Part shown: piece by piece, positions 27,581 to 38,716 of the stretch
How positions within the stretch are numbered: the first letter of the stretch is position 1
How the letters are laid out: each line of letters begins with the position of its first letter
The notes under the pieces: model-generated
What the model saw: the letters and a program-made list of their open reading frames with translations, nothing else
Told to the model about the DNA's origin: nothing
Database searches by the model: none
Translations under genes and position numbers: made by a program
Assembly (NCBI GenBank): GCA_037576215.1
Contig: JBANDB010000008.1
Location: 2,852,001 to 2,916,000 of the forward strand
From: Armillaria gallica
Lineage: Eukaryota; Basidiomycota; Agaricomycetes; Agaricales; Physalacriaceae
Reading direction: 5' to 3'
DNA: 64,000 bases

Positions 27581-28457
27581 ATGAGTAGTTCCGATGGGAA
27601 GGCGGGTTGGCAGACCGTTATACAAGGAACGGTCATTACATGTGAGTTCTTTTCCACGACACGAAGACCTGACTTCAACTAAGGGAGTAGCTACTACATG
27701 CGCGTTCATAACCGGCGCCTACGGTATCCTCAACAGGTTTCCTAACTATGCAGAGCTTTCTGCAGCTGCCGCGATAAACAGCGGGGCTACTGCAGCAACA
27801 TTTTTCAGTGCGTATATTATACACGTCACGTCTCGCTGGCGCTGAACTTCTTGTCTGTAGGTATACGTGAATATGTGATTAGCCCTGTCCTCATCAGGAC
27901 AATTCCGGGAGTCCAGTATGCGAGGCGACGGCGTGATGCTGGTATTTCCCAGCTTCCCACTGATGGAGATGTGCCGGAGAACGTGTCGTGGACGGAGATG
28001 CGGACCAGCAAGCTCCTCGACACTGGCATTAGTGGAGCTATTACTGGCGGCGTACTTCGCGGAATGACAAGTGAGCTCAGAACAGTACCTTTCGAGGCTT
28101 CAGCTGATGTGTTTATTTAGCTGGAAGGAATGCTATCGTTTCGGGGGGATAACAGCCAGTATCGCCTCCACTCTGGTCCAACTAGGCTACAACGAACTCC
28201 GGGTGACACGGCTTAAATACGTCTCCCAACAATCCACTCAGCCTGCTGATCCTGAACCGAGGCAGAACCGATGGGCAGAACGACGCGCGACTGTCATGTC
28301 ATGGTTCGGATTATCAAAATACTCGGACGAAGAATTTCTGGAGTCGATGAAGGCTCAAAGATCACAGTATCTGGCGAGGATCGGTGAACTTGAACGACAG
28401 CTGGAGAAGGAGCGAACAGAGCAGGAACTGGATAGTAGTGCATCTTCTAAAACATAG
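27581..28457 (+). CDS. Small multi-pass membrane protein, Tim17/22/23-like, with a frame break at a G run
   Basis: ATG 27581 gives MSSSDGKAGWQTVIQGTVIT and, after introns near 27642 and 27809, four hydrophobic Gly/Ala-rich segments: LATTCAFITGAYGIL, AELSAAAAINSGATAATFF, GISGAITGGVLRGMT and GGITASIASTLVQLGYNELR. The Gly-rich four-helix pattern resembles Tim17/Tim22/Tim23 domains, but the match is loose. The C-terminus is a charged coiled coil (RSQYLARIGELERQLEKERT). After the third intron the frame runs through RNAIVSGG and hits a stop because the G run at 28143-28148 has six Gs; seven would continue into ITASIAS. It ends 5 bp from the convergent WD40 gene. Mitochondrial location is inferred. 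Confidence 0.55.
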
Positions 28458-28462
28458 ATTCT

Positions 28463-29823
28463 TCACGGCGTAATATAGCCCTTTCCCCATATCTCTATAA
28501 TCCCCTTCCCATCTCCGGATATCCCTCCCAGGACTATCTTTTTGTCGTCGACGACCAGGGCATTAACCTTGGCCAGACTTTTTGCTTGTTGCTGCCAGAT
28601 AGACATAACTTGTTCTTCTCCTTCCTTGCAATCATAGTTCAATCGAAGCTCTGTTACGTTGCCCAACAAGGTCGAAAATATGAGTGTATCGGGGTCGCAG
28701 AACGCGCTGTTATTTGTGAATCAGATGTCGCGCGATAAGAATTCAAACAACGTACATAGCAACAACGGGCCCATCAGCCAGCTTGTGCATGGACGCCCTC
28801 TCGGCATCCAACCCGTTCCATTTCCGAGTTTTCTTCCCCTTGGACGGAACCCTCATTCCGCCACGCCCAAGCCAGATGTGACCGTCGGCAGTTCCTGCTG
28901 CAAGAACACCGGTGGTTGAAAGTGCCGTGCAAAGTATGAAAGGCGGAGAAAACGACATGGACCCGTTGGACGGTGGTAATGCTTGACCCGGCGTCATTAC
29001 ATGGAGACAAACGAATATGAATGAAAGACACACAGATGTCATGCCTAGACAGAACGCTCGCCTGCATGTAATCAAAGTGGATGAGGGCCTTGTCATATCC
29101 ACCGCTCACGAGCTCCCGAGGTCGGTCCGGGATGAATTTGACACATCCACACACCTGCATACAACTCAGCAAAGACATCCTGGCAGCCAAGTAGAAATTC
29201 CACCCACATTGTCGTGTTTTGTCTTCATGACGGAGACGCGCTTGCTGCCGAGCTCTACCACTCCTACTACACCGTTATCCGTGCAGAACGCGAGCTGGCT
29301 TTTGCTGGCATCCAGACTGATCTGACTGACTTTCTTAGTCGCGAGAGAAAGAGGGAGCGAGTTGTTACTTACTTCGTTCAGAACATCATCCCCGTCCGGC
29401 GAACACACCTCAACCGATGCCAGCGCGTCAGTGAGCGTCAGGACCATGGCTGGGCTGTCCATTTGGAACAAATGGACCTGAATAAACAATGAATAATCTC
29501 ATCGTGGATGAAGGAAGGAGACCTTGTACGCACCTGCGTCCCACAGGCAATCCAGGCATCGCGCAAATCTGAGCCCGGGCGCTTCACGCACACAATCGAA
29601 GAGACTCTGAGCCCAGACCTCGGACCGCCTTGAGCACCTTGAAAGTAGAGAGGTCGTAGACGCGAAGAGTACCATCGTCTGTATGACTTGATTAGCCGTG
29701 GGACCGTCAAATTCCATGGATGCTTTTACCACAGCCAGCAAAGATATGACCCGAGTGTCCGAACGCCAACGAAGATACGTGAGCAGGAGTATACAGTGTC
29801 CTGACGGGGGAGTAGCTATTCAT
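28463..29823 (-). CDS. WD40-repeat protein
   Basis: About seven exons encode a chain of WD40-like repeats. The likely start is MNSYSPVRTLYTPAHVSSLA (ATG at 29823). Repeats visible: SSLAFGHSGHIFAGCDDGTL with RVYDL, then WIACGTQ, VEVCSPDGDDVLNE, LAFCTDNGVVGVVELG, VKFIPDRPRELVSGGYDKAL, GVLAAGTADGHIWLGRGG, and a C-terminal ALVVDDKKIVLGGISGDGKG ending GKGYITP. The overall pattern resembles the WDR53-like group. WD40 propellers act as scaffolds, and no enzymatic role is implied. Its stop lies 5 bp from the stop of the upstream plus-strand gene, so their 3' UTRs overlap. Confidence 0.72.
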
Positions 29824-30182
29824 GATTGTCGACTGCAGCACATGAATGTTCGTGCCAAAGGCACCATACTAAAATTCCAAGCCAAACAACTTTATTTAAA
29901 TATTGCAAGTACTTTTCGTATAAAGAATATAAAGTGCTAAAGCATTAAGTCATGATATACAAAGAACGAAACCATTATGCGGTACCTATACAAAGTGAAC
30001 GAATATCATCTCGTGAGAGGGAAGCGAAGGTGTATAAACATAAAGAACGAAAAAGGTCGATATATGGTATCAGATGTCAGGATAACAGTACAATGCGGTT
30101 ATAGGTCGTATCTAAAGATTAAAAATTACAGTCCATCGGAGGTCCAGAAGTAAGTTCGTTATCGTATTTTTTTGAAAAATAA
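29824..30182. other. AT-rich intergenic region
   Basis: About 360 bp, clearly more AT-rich than its surroundings. It lies between the start of the WD40 gene and the stop of the RhoGEF, both on the minus strand, so it holds the WD40 promoter and the RhoGEF 3' UTR. I see no gene. Confidence 0.45.
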
Positions 30183-33100
30183 TCATATAGACATCTCAGC
30201 CGCAATCGGTGACTGAGTTAATCGAAGTTCATTGCCGAAATTTAGATCGGGAAGTGTAGGTGATCCCTTCGTGGGTTTCGGCTCCGGGGGTATATCTTCT
30301 GGCGCGCTACGAGAACGACGATGGAAAGGTCCCTTCATCCAGCGCTTAAACAGACCAGAATTCGAAGAAGATTTATTATTATCATGGGGTGATTTTGACG
30401 TTGCTGAATTGGGCGACGAAGGTCGTGAACGAAAGAAGGTGCTAACAAGGGAATTTGGACGAGGCCGATGGTCTGTGTCGGAAGAAGCAGTGACAGGAAA
30501 AACTTCTTGAGTGGGGCTACTGAGCGTTGAATGCGGAAAAGAAGTAGTGGTTGAGGGCGATTGTGTGAAGGGCGAGGGTGACCGCTCAGCATTAGGCAGG
30601 AAAAATATGTAATCGCCATCCGAGTTGGTGGAGATGATGCTCAGCTTCTTCGGACGCCTTTTGGCCGTCAAAGATTGCGCACGGGAGTTCAAAGGCTTCT
30701 TGCCAGGCAGCTGGGAGACATCGGATCCGTCGATGGTACTCTTCCGCCTTCGCACCCTTACACTCTCATGCTTCTTCAACCGACTCGTCATGCTCAAACC
30801 CGAGCTGTTACGCGGTAAACCGGGCCGAGCAATATTAGGAGCTTGAAAGAGTTCCTCTTCTCGACTGGTTGCGTGGGATCTAGCCGCGAGACAGGGCTCA
30901 GACGTAACGTCACGAAGGCCGTGGTCGACCTGCAATCTCGCTGAAGGTGATGAGCGCCGGATGACGATGATATCTGGCTCGGTGGGAGTAAATATGGCTT
31001 TAACTGACGCGGTCGAAGACCTGCGGCTGGGCGCGGCGGTCTCGGCCTTGTAAGGTTTTGAAGGATGGGGATCGTGGGCCAACGTGTCTAGTAACGTCGC
31101 CGTGAGTTCCGGCTGATCCATATTCTTCCCAATGTCCGGAATCGATTGAATAGTTGGCAGAGCATGAATAGTCTCGTAAGGTCCATCCAGCGCCGAAGGG
31201 ACAAGTTCGCCTTTGCCATCAAACTGCAGACTTGAGGTTGGCTCGTTGATCCAACTGGGCGACGTATGGGAAAGAGACTCTCGTATTGAAGACATCCATG
31301 CGTCTTTCTCCTTTTGACATGCAGCAGCTAGTTCAAAGCGGTGACCTCTACAACTCAGTCTGAACGAGCAGGGGAGAAGAGCTGCCGGATGATTAATAAA
31401 GAATAATTTTCCATAGTTGCAGAACTGACCATCTTCTGTAACATCTTCGACATCGAAGTCCGTAAGACGAAACCAATGCTTTGGCTCGTAGACCTTCCCT
31501 TTGACTACCTTGACCAAAATGAGATAACCCCCGAGGTATAGAAAGGCACCAAGGTATTTAGCGTTGATATTAGTGATGCTTGTGTACGACCTGGAATGCA
31601 TGACGTCTAATGAACCAGCAAGGAGGCAGACACCGAGCGAAGACAAGAAAGCGGGCGTTAAGGACTGAGAGGTGGCATTGACAGAAGAGGGTTGAGCAGA
31701 GGATGACACAGGCGTTGCTCTTGATATCCTAGTGACAATAAGGGACGACTGCAATGCGACACTATGTCTATGGCGAGCCTCGTCGACCTTGGTGGCTACA
31801 TGCCTCATGGCCTGGGCTGCACTTTCCACTATTACATTGACATCGGAACGCCCAGTAGGCTGTGGGGGCGATAGGGCGCGAACGACCTTCCCGGGTTTCA
31901 ACTGGTCAAGTAACAGAGGGTAACGACATATCCTTTGCACCGGCATGATCAAATAGTCGAGGAATATTAGCCGCTTCTTGTCCCTCCGAGGATCTTGTAC
32001 CTGTTCTCGAGTTGTCCCAGACCTTGAAACCAAAGTGCGAACCCCTTCAAGCGACGACACTGAGGTTCTCCGTTTCTTGAGCGGTGTTCCAACCGGAGAA
32101 AATGGAGTGGTATCGCTGTCGATAGGACTGGTGGTTGAATCTGTCTCAATCAAGTCGCCGATGAGTATTGAACATCGCTGCTCGAATGCTTCCCATTCAT
32201 TGGGATATTGTTGTTGCACTCTACGCACGATATCTATCGCCTCGGGATGTCCAGCACAGAAGACTTCGTATGAATTAAAACGCGAGGCCTACAATCCAAA
32301 ATTAGGTTAAAGTTGATCGATATATATCTCGGTGGAGCCTACCTCTGTCGCAAACTTGGTTGAGATAAATGAGATGCAGGCCTCCAGATTGTCGATGCCA
32401 CCATTTCCGATGTCCAAGCCCGTGCCAAGACTCTCCATCGACTCCACAGGGAACCCAAGTGGAGTCAACGCTGCGCGAATCTCCTCCACAAAGTTTTCAT
32501 GGAACTGCAGAACTTCTTCGGCGTTCCGCGCCAATAGTTCGATATCACTGTTCGTAAAAAGATACCGAGGCTGGGCTTTACTGTCTTTGAGCGTAATCGT
32601 GGTCAGAGGTTGCAGATTCTGCAGATCGGAGAGATTGCCGGAAGAAGCGCTGAGAGGGCTATGCAGATGGGTATTCGAACTGGAACGAGATGCTGAGGTG
32701 AAAGATGAAGTTCGACCGAACGCTGAACTTGAGGTGTCCGGCATGTTACCGTGGATAAATTTCGAAGGTATATCTGCAATAACAGATGTTAGCTATATGC
32801 CGGCAAAGGTAAAATGAGAAAACGAACAGTCACCAATACTCTCAGATCCATCAAGTATCGTACCTCTGTCGACAGCAGCTCCGTTAGGACGTGGTATTTT
32901 CTGACTTTATCTTTCAGATTTTCCGTCTGCCATGGCCCGTGTCCCTGATCGCTTGAACCGGTTTCGAGAGTAGTTTCTTCATTCTCTGCTTCCTCGTCAA
33001 CGCCATTATCCTCCGTGTCACTGCTAACTTCATGCGCGATGTCAAAGACAGGATGAGGCCGTGAACTCGGAGTGCGCGAATTCGCGACCGGTGTTACATC

Positions 33101-33978
33101 CGCCTTACGCTGTGTGTATGGCGACCGCGGGTGTAGCGACATGGACGGAACGGATGCACACCGCTTTGGACCTCTGCCGTTTCGCGAGTCCGCTGCTGGG
33201 AGAGAGGCAGAAGGTGAGATGGGAGGGCGCCGCGCGACACAGGTGACTGAACGTCTGAACAGTTTCGGCGGGGGAGTCGGGGGTATGGATATCCACGTGG
33301 GTGGGGTAAACGAGAGCTTGAGTGAGGTCGGCGTGGGCGGGGCAGTGATGTAACCGTCTGTTCCGCTTGACGACGAATCGACATCAAAGTCGCGCGAGGA
33401 TATACTGGTCGTAGGCGTGCATACCGGCGAGGCGCTTATCGACGGCAGTGGAAGAAACCCACAGGTAGTCGGCCGCCGCGATTGCCGGTCCTTTGCGAGG
33501 ACGACTGGTGTCTCCTGGTCGAACAGGCCGTCGAAATCGGAGTCCTGACGAATGGAGACTGAAAGATGCCGGTGTGGACCCAAGAGCCTGCGATCGTATA
33601 TCGATGAAGTCTGGGGCTGGTAATGAGCCCTGGGCGTCGATGGAGGGTCGATAGCCAGCGAAATGTCCTCCATGGAGCGAAGAAAACAATGAACTGGAGT
33701 CTGCTACCGGCATTAAATAGGTCAGAATGGAACAAGTCACGGCGGACGTACATTGCCCTCGACGGCAGTTGCAGCAAGCTATAGGAGTCGAACGACGAAT
33801 GGAACTGCCGTTGCTCAACGTCCGTGATGGCGACGCCCTTGGGTCCAACAGCCTGCAAACGCGAAGGACGGACCTCGTTTTTGGCTAGGCGTAGTTGGAG
33901 AGGTGCATGGTCCTTGCGGTCAACAAGGCGGCATATAAAAACAGAGAACCGGTTTGAAACCAAGGCAAAAAGGCCCAC
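30183..33978 (-). CDS. Second Rho guanine-nucleotide exchange factor (DH-PH)
   Basis: A larger, unrelated RhoGEF. The first exon contains KNEVRPSRLQAVGPKGVA and ITDVEQRQFHSSFDSYSLL and splices at a GTACGT donor (just after the ATG at about 33752) to MEDISLAIDPPSTPRAH. After a disordered region the DH domain runs from YHVLTELLSTEVRYLMDLRV through LLARNAEEVLQFHENFVEE, YPNEWEAFEQR and the hallmark LIMPVQRICRYPLLLDQL. A PH domain follows (YLGAFLYLGGYLILVKV and HRFELAAACQKEKDAWMSSI). The remaining 300 residues are Ser/Pro-rich and end NELRLTQSPIAAEMSI. Start at 33978 is provisional. Between IYLRNLST and NLQPLTTI a Ser-rich stretch is either a long intron or coding after a shift. Confidence 0.82.
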
Positions 33979-34298
33979 TCAGGGGCCAGATCATATCAAG
34001 TAGCCGATTCGGCTCAGCTTACCAACCAGATCCATCCATTCATTCAGACTCTCTGTTTGACCTTTTCTATAAATTGTTGGTTCTCCCGTACTTCATCATT
34101 TCCAGCGCGCCACAAGTCACGGTACCCCATCTTTCGATCACGCCACCTACTGTTTTCGACCAGAAAACATGCGTAAATTAATAAAGTCCATTTATACAAC
34201 CTAATAGATAATGCAACGTTAAATACTTCGCACCAAGTATCAGACTGGAAGGAGATCAAGGATGAACCCACCCACAAAAACCGAGGATCCATTTCAGC
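33979..34298. other. Intergenic region between minus-strand genes
   Basis: About 320 bp between the provisional RhoGEF start and the LRR gene stop. Short open frames only; nothing recognised. Confidence 0.35.
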
Positions 34299-35803
34299 CT
34301 AGTATAGATCCATCTTATCATCCGAACGAGGCGTGAACGGTATATTCCTAGCTTCAGCTTCTCGCCGTCGCATTTCCTCCTTGTTCAAGAACCTTTTCAG
34401 ATTCCCCACATTGATTCCATCAAAGACGAGGAACGCGGCTTGTTGATCGACATTGTAACTCTACCGTAAACGAATCTGAGCGTTACACACACCGATGAAA
34501 GAGCTAGACTGACGGCTGGCGGAGGATCAGAGAACCGATGTACTCCTCTTCTCTTAAACGAAGGTATACCGGTCACTGTGAGATGCTGCAAGTGATCTAA
34601 CTTTTTCAAAAGCAGATGCACCGCATCCAAAGAAAGCCGATCACAGTAGCACAGATGAAGCCGCTCTAGCGCAATAGCATGCTCTGCTAACGCAAAAATG
34701 GCAATATCCGTGAGTTTATGCACTCTAACCAGGCTAAGCCGGCGTAGGCTGCCAATGCTTGCCAGCTCAAAGACCGCCATGTCTGTGAGATTACGACAAA
34801 CTGAAGGCGCGTCAGTCAGATGCAAATATTGCATGGTCGACAAAACGTACAAGCTACATCGACACACCTGAGATTGAAACACGATCGCGCCAGTTTGACG
34901 ACTCCAGAATCGGTGATGTTGGAAACATGGGCGAGGATGAGCACATCGAGGTGCTCTCCCAACGAGCATATACACTCCAGGGCCCTGTCGGTAAGAGACA
35001 CGCACCCCGACAAATTCAGAGTCTGTATTTTGGGCGCATGCCTTACGATACCAGCAATCGCGTCATCGGTTATTTTGGAGGAGGCCAGATCCAGGATACG
35101 AAGGTTCTCAGCCGTATGCGATAAAATGAGTGGAGGGAGGACCTCGAGCCATGTAACCGGTCTGTGGGGCAGAGGCTTCTCGCCGTATTCGTCGTAATCG
35201 GATTCTGAAAGGGATATTGGAGAAGGGAACGCCTTATCGCTGAGCAGAGGACAACGGGCTAACCGCAACGTGCGTAGCTTCCTGTTGAACGGCTCGATTT
35301 CAACGCGTAGATCGAAATGATATGACGTACCGCGAATAGGTCCATACATCTCTCACGGAGAGTGGGGATAGCAAAGGAAGGTCGCATAGCTCCAGCTCGA
35401 TTAGACGCGAGCACGACTTGGATATCGCAGAGATGGAGGGATCTGTGAGGGACCTGACGCCATTGAGCATGACCCATTGCAGCGGCAGAGATTGGGAAAG
35501 TATATCCAAAATTCCGAGGTCCGTCACTTCTTGGCAGCCGGACACGTCGAGGCCCATGAGGTTGATAGCGGTCTGCGCGAGAGTGATGATGGTTCGGTCC
35601 GACGTGTCGTGTACACCAGAGAGGACGGCGGTCTCGAGGTGCGGACACGCTCCCACGACTTGCGCCAGTTCGTCGTCAGTGATATCGAGGCCTATTTTTC
35701 GCTGCAGGATTAGGTGTCTGACACGACGATACTCGTCCTTTGAGGGAAGACGGTCTGTTATCCTTATCATATCCTCGTGGAATGGTGAAGTTCCTTTGTA
35801 CAT
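34299..35803 (-). CDS. Grr1/AMN1-like leucine-rich-repeat protein lacking an F-box
   Basis: Cysteine-containing LRRs of the Grr1/AMN1 class run through the whole protein: LMGLDVSGCQEVTDLGIL, RKLRTLRLARCPLLSDKAF, IQTLNLSGCVSLTDRALECI, LVRVHKLTDIAIFALAE and ERLHLCYCDRLSLDAVHLLL. The C-terminus (HLTVTGIPSFKRRGVHRFSD, then QQAAFLVFDG and LKRFLNKEEMRRREAEARNI, ending DDKMDLY) resembles the tail of basidiomycete Grr1-type F-box proteins. The first codons are MYKGTSPFHEDMIRITDRLP with no F-box upstream; the space to the divergent neighbour is only 190 bp. An intron at about 35282-35331 splices cleanly (TYS to RKLRTL). Either a diverged paralogue that lost its F-box, or the start is misjudged. Without an F-box it could not join an SCF ligase in the usual way. 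Confidence 0.75.
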
Positions 35804-35993
35804 CGTGTTGAAAACCGAAATAAAAATCTTGGAGAAATCAATCAGAGTTCAACGTGTAGCACAGATTGTCAGACGTACAAGGCCAAAGAAGATTATTCAC
35901 GATTCACCGGCTGCAGCTGCAGGTGGTGTTGGTCGGTCACGGTTGACATACAAATCGAGATCAGGTACTCAGGGCGGCAGCTACCAAACTTGA

Positions 35994-36322
35994 ATGTCGT
36001 CCACCACCTCGACGTCATCGACCCCCACAGCGCGGCCGCTCCACCATTCCCTACCACAGCCCGCCGACACCCCCAAACCACGCATCCCCGTCACTCCCGC
36101 TCTCCTGCGGTCCATATTCGCCTCGTCTCGGACCCCAAACGAAGAACGCTCAATCTCACGAATTGCGTTTTTCCGGTAAGATTCACTATATGTTTTTCCG
36201 CCTTGTCATTATCGGGCCCCGACAGGTTCACTGGCTTTATATTGAGCTGTATGGTCATTAGCTTGGCGGCCGCACGGGGACGGGGGATCAAGAGCAGCGC
36301 AGCGCTCTTGGGTGTCGTTTGA
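35994..36322 (+). CDS. Small hypothetical protein next to the duplication breakpoint
   Basis: ATG 35994 gives MSSTTSTSSTPTARPLHHSL, a Pro/Ser-rich start followed by PALLRSIFASSRTPNEE. An intron (GTAAGA at about 36177 to CCGACAG about 36226) leads to a short hydrophobic stretch (FTGFILSCMVISLAAARG) and a stop at 36320-36322. About 95 residues, possibly a small single-pass membrane protein. Other splice choices continue further, for instance an acceptor at about 36343 giving a Cys-rich tail. The repeat unit begins 27 bp after this stop. I do not recognise it, and the gene model is weak. Confidence 0.38.
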
Positions 36323-36410
36323 CGAGCCGGCTTGATTCGTCAGTTCTGCAAACCAAGACTCATGCCGCGATCGTTGTATAGAAAAGAGGCATCCAGAAGG
36401 CCTCAAGACA

Positions 36411-36699
36411 TGTTTCATACTTTAAAAATCGTACGACTTGCACTCCTATCACATCGCTGTCTCGTATCATTATCGTTGACTGTCTCTTTCTCATTGATTT
36501 CAACGCCTTCGTACCCGTCTTGCCGTTTCTCTGGGTATATGCGCCAGCGTGATGACAAGTGCATCCCAGAAGGTGAGCACAATCTCTGACAATGTTATTT
36601 TTACGTATCTTTTGTAACATATCATCTTCATTTTCGTAGATCTATGGATGGGTCCTGATCTCAGTATGAACCCGGCTCGCCCGCTGGCTTCCATTATTG
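36411..36699. other. 289-bp segment present only in unit A
   Basis: Inserted between sequences that are adjacent in unit B (CCTCAAGACA and AGAGT.GGTAGATT). It has no terminal repeats and no clear target duplication, so a deletion in unit B is as likely as an insertion in A. The plus strand reads MRQRDDKCIPE, a GT-AG intron, then DLWMGPDLSMNPARPLASII, stopping at TAG. This looks like the end of a gene, but I find no convincing upstream exon. Confidence 0.5.
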
Positions 36700-37393
36700 A
36701 GAGTTGGTAGATTTGAAAGCATCCATTCCTTTGGCTCCACTCCTCGTCCTGGATTGCTGTTGCACCGGTAGATACCCTTCCATTCAAACATTGCATTCCG
36801 TCTCCGAGATCAACGCTCGCAATGTGTCTGAGCGCAGGACGACAAGTTTCCATATACTTACCGGCGAATGTGACGCCGGAACGCCTGGTTGTAGGACTTT
36901 GTGCGTCTCTGTTTCATCATATCGGTGGTTGAGAAGAAACGGTCCCCGTAAACCTACCGAAGAACATCTGAGCTTGCCCAAGGTTAACCGTCTCCATGTG
37001 AATTGACGTGAAATCGGAAGTACATGCTTTTTACAACTTCTCCATTACTACTCATATGCGTCACTTGGCTATATAGTGATGGGGAAAGGAAACAAGCGTT
37101 ACATCGCCAGCAATGTTTGCGGCTTGCCGTCATAACTACTGCCACTTTTCAAGTTCCAATGTCAGTCTTATACATATTGGATGCACCTGTCTTTATACTC
37201 TCCTACGATGGACATTTCGAGCCCTGAGCTTGACACATCTTCAAATTACGGACATCAGCCGAGGAAAGCCTGTATTCAACATCCGCCTCAATGATGATAG
37301 TCTTCAGTGCACGCTGAGGGGATGTCCAGCGCGACACAACGACAGAGACGAACCGTTGGTTCACGAAGTCGACGTGCTGTGAGGTAGCAACGC

Positions 37394-38716
37394 TCAGATC
37401 TCGACGCAGAACAACTGCAGTCCAGGTACTAAACGATGTGCACCGGTCGAGGGCACAACCTGCCCGAGCTGCGTCATGAACTCCTGAAATACAACATCAA
37501 ACTCTTCTAGCCATTGCTGGAACTCGAACTTGAGAGTTGCTAATGCAGGTGCCAGGGCTATGATACGCAGGAGGTTTTCGTTAATGATGGTGTCTGTAAG
37601 GGACAGATGGACGAGGGGGGGATGAGAGCGAAGTACGAGTGCATGCAAAACCGACAACATCTCGTCTGGGCCATGGAAATCGGGTTCATCGGGTTCGCTT
37701 TCACGAGTAGACACATTTAGATCTTCCAATCCTGGCAACTCGAGGCTTTCGAATATAGCCACATCGAAGGCTGTGAGAGTGCGCATGGATTCGCAGCGGA
37801 TGGGCGTTGTTGTGATACGAGAGGGGAGTCCATCGTTCTCTGCATCGTAAGAGAGGGAAAAGTCGCGGAGTTTGGGTGATTCAGAAAGGATCTTGTGTAG
37901 GTATGGATGCGAGTCAAGGGTTACAGGTCGGTAGGCGGTGGGGAAGGTGGCCAAATTACTCCTGTAGGAGTAGCAATTGATTTTGAGCGCTTCCAGGAAA
38001 GGCAGGGGACCACACGCAAGAATGGGGCGGAGAGCCGGCCACATGTGTTGCTTGATGCCCATTTCGACCACCCTCCATCTTTTGCAGCAGCTAACGATGG
38101 TCTGAAATAGTTCCATAGCTATCTCAACTACTACGGTCGGCATATCATCTAAGAAACACAGCCAGTATCTGATGCACAATGGCCGGTCCCCAGAACGTTT
38201 TAGCGCTTCTCTGAGAAGTGCGAGAGGATTTTTCTTGGGCTCGGGGTGAGATCCAATGTCCAAGTTGGTCCATAGTTGTGGGCACAACGATATCAGTACC
38301 GTTCGCCATTCTTGGCAAACGTAACTGAGAGTCCACGGAAGGCCATATCCCGAAGAGGTGTCGGATACATCGTGAAATTGGACGGCTTTGTCGTCATAAT
38401 AGCTTCGAGGCTTTGGCTCTGGAACGAGAGACAGGATCTCTGCCAAAATTTCTCTCGGAAGACGACGGATTGGCGACAGAACACCACGAAGCTCGTCGTC
38501 GGCAACTAGGAGATGAGCTTCTTTCTGTTTCAGCGCAGTGAGCGACTGTTGCAGAATGCTGATTTCCTTCTGCACCTGGAGAAGGGAATGCCTGACACTT
38601 TTTCGAGACTCTTCTAGAGGCCCGATGTCCTCGGGAGTGGGAGGATGATTCGTGGTCAAGAGACGTTGGAGGATGTCGGGACGAGTGTATACGTCTGTAG
38701 ATTTGTCCCAGGACAT
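37394..38716 (-). CDS. F-box-like protein, copy A, C-terminally truncated by a frameshift
   Basis: Start MSWDKSTDVYTRPDILQRLL (ATG 38716); upstream in-frame codons are probably 5' UTR. A coiled coil (LLQVQKEISILQQSLTALKQ) precedes an F-box-like motif (IRRLPREILAEILSLVPEP, then LSYVCQEWRTVLISLCPQLW), followed by LRR-like strands (ESPKLRDFSLSY, LELPGLEDLNVST, HPPLVHLSLTDTIINENLL). This layout is common in the expanded F-box families of agarics, which choose targets for SCF ubiquitin ligases. Compared with copy B the sequence after GLQLFCVEI loses one base and stops at once (TGA). The lost tail of about 70 residues is still readable downstream in another frame, so the copy is probably decaying. 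Confidence 0.75.
   Translation of the reverse strand: MSWDKSTDVYTRPDILQRLLTTNHPPTPEDIGPLEESRKSVRHSLLQVQKEISILQQSLTALKQKEAHLLVADDELRGVLSPIRRLPREILAEILSLVPEPKPRSYYDDKAVQFHDVSDTSSGYGLPWTLSYVCQEWRTVLISLCPQLWTNLDIGSHPEPKKNPLALLREALKRSGDRPLCIRYWLCFLDDMPTVVVEIAMELFQTIVSCCKRWRVVEMGIKQHMWPALRPILACGPLPFLEALKINCYSYRSNLATFPTAYRPVTLDSHPYLHKILSESPKLRDFSLSYDAENDGLPSRITTTPIRCESMRTLTAFDVAIFESLELPGLEDLNVSTRESEPDEPDFHGPDEMLSVLHALVLRSHPPLVHLSLTDTIINENLLRIIALAPALATLKFEFQQWLEEFDVVFQEFMTQLGQVVPSTGAHRLVPGLQLFCVEI

Noticed and set aside
33054..33390. Long plus-strand frames opposite the second RhoGEF
   Set aside because: They are antisense shadows of a GC-rich Pro/Ser coding exon.
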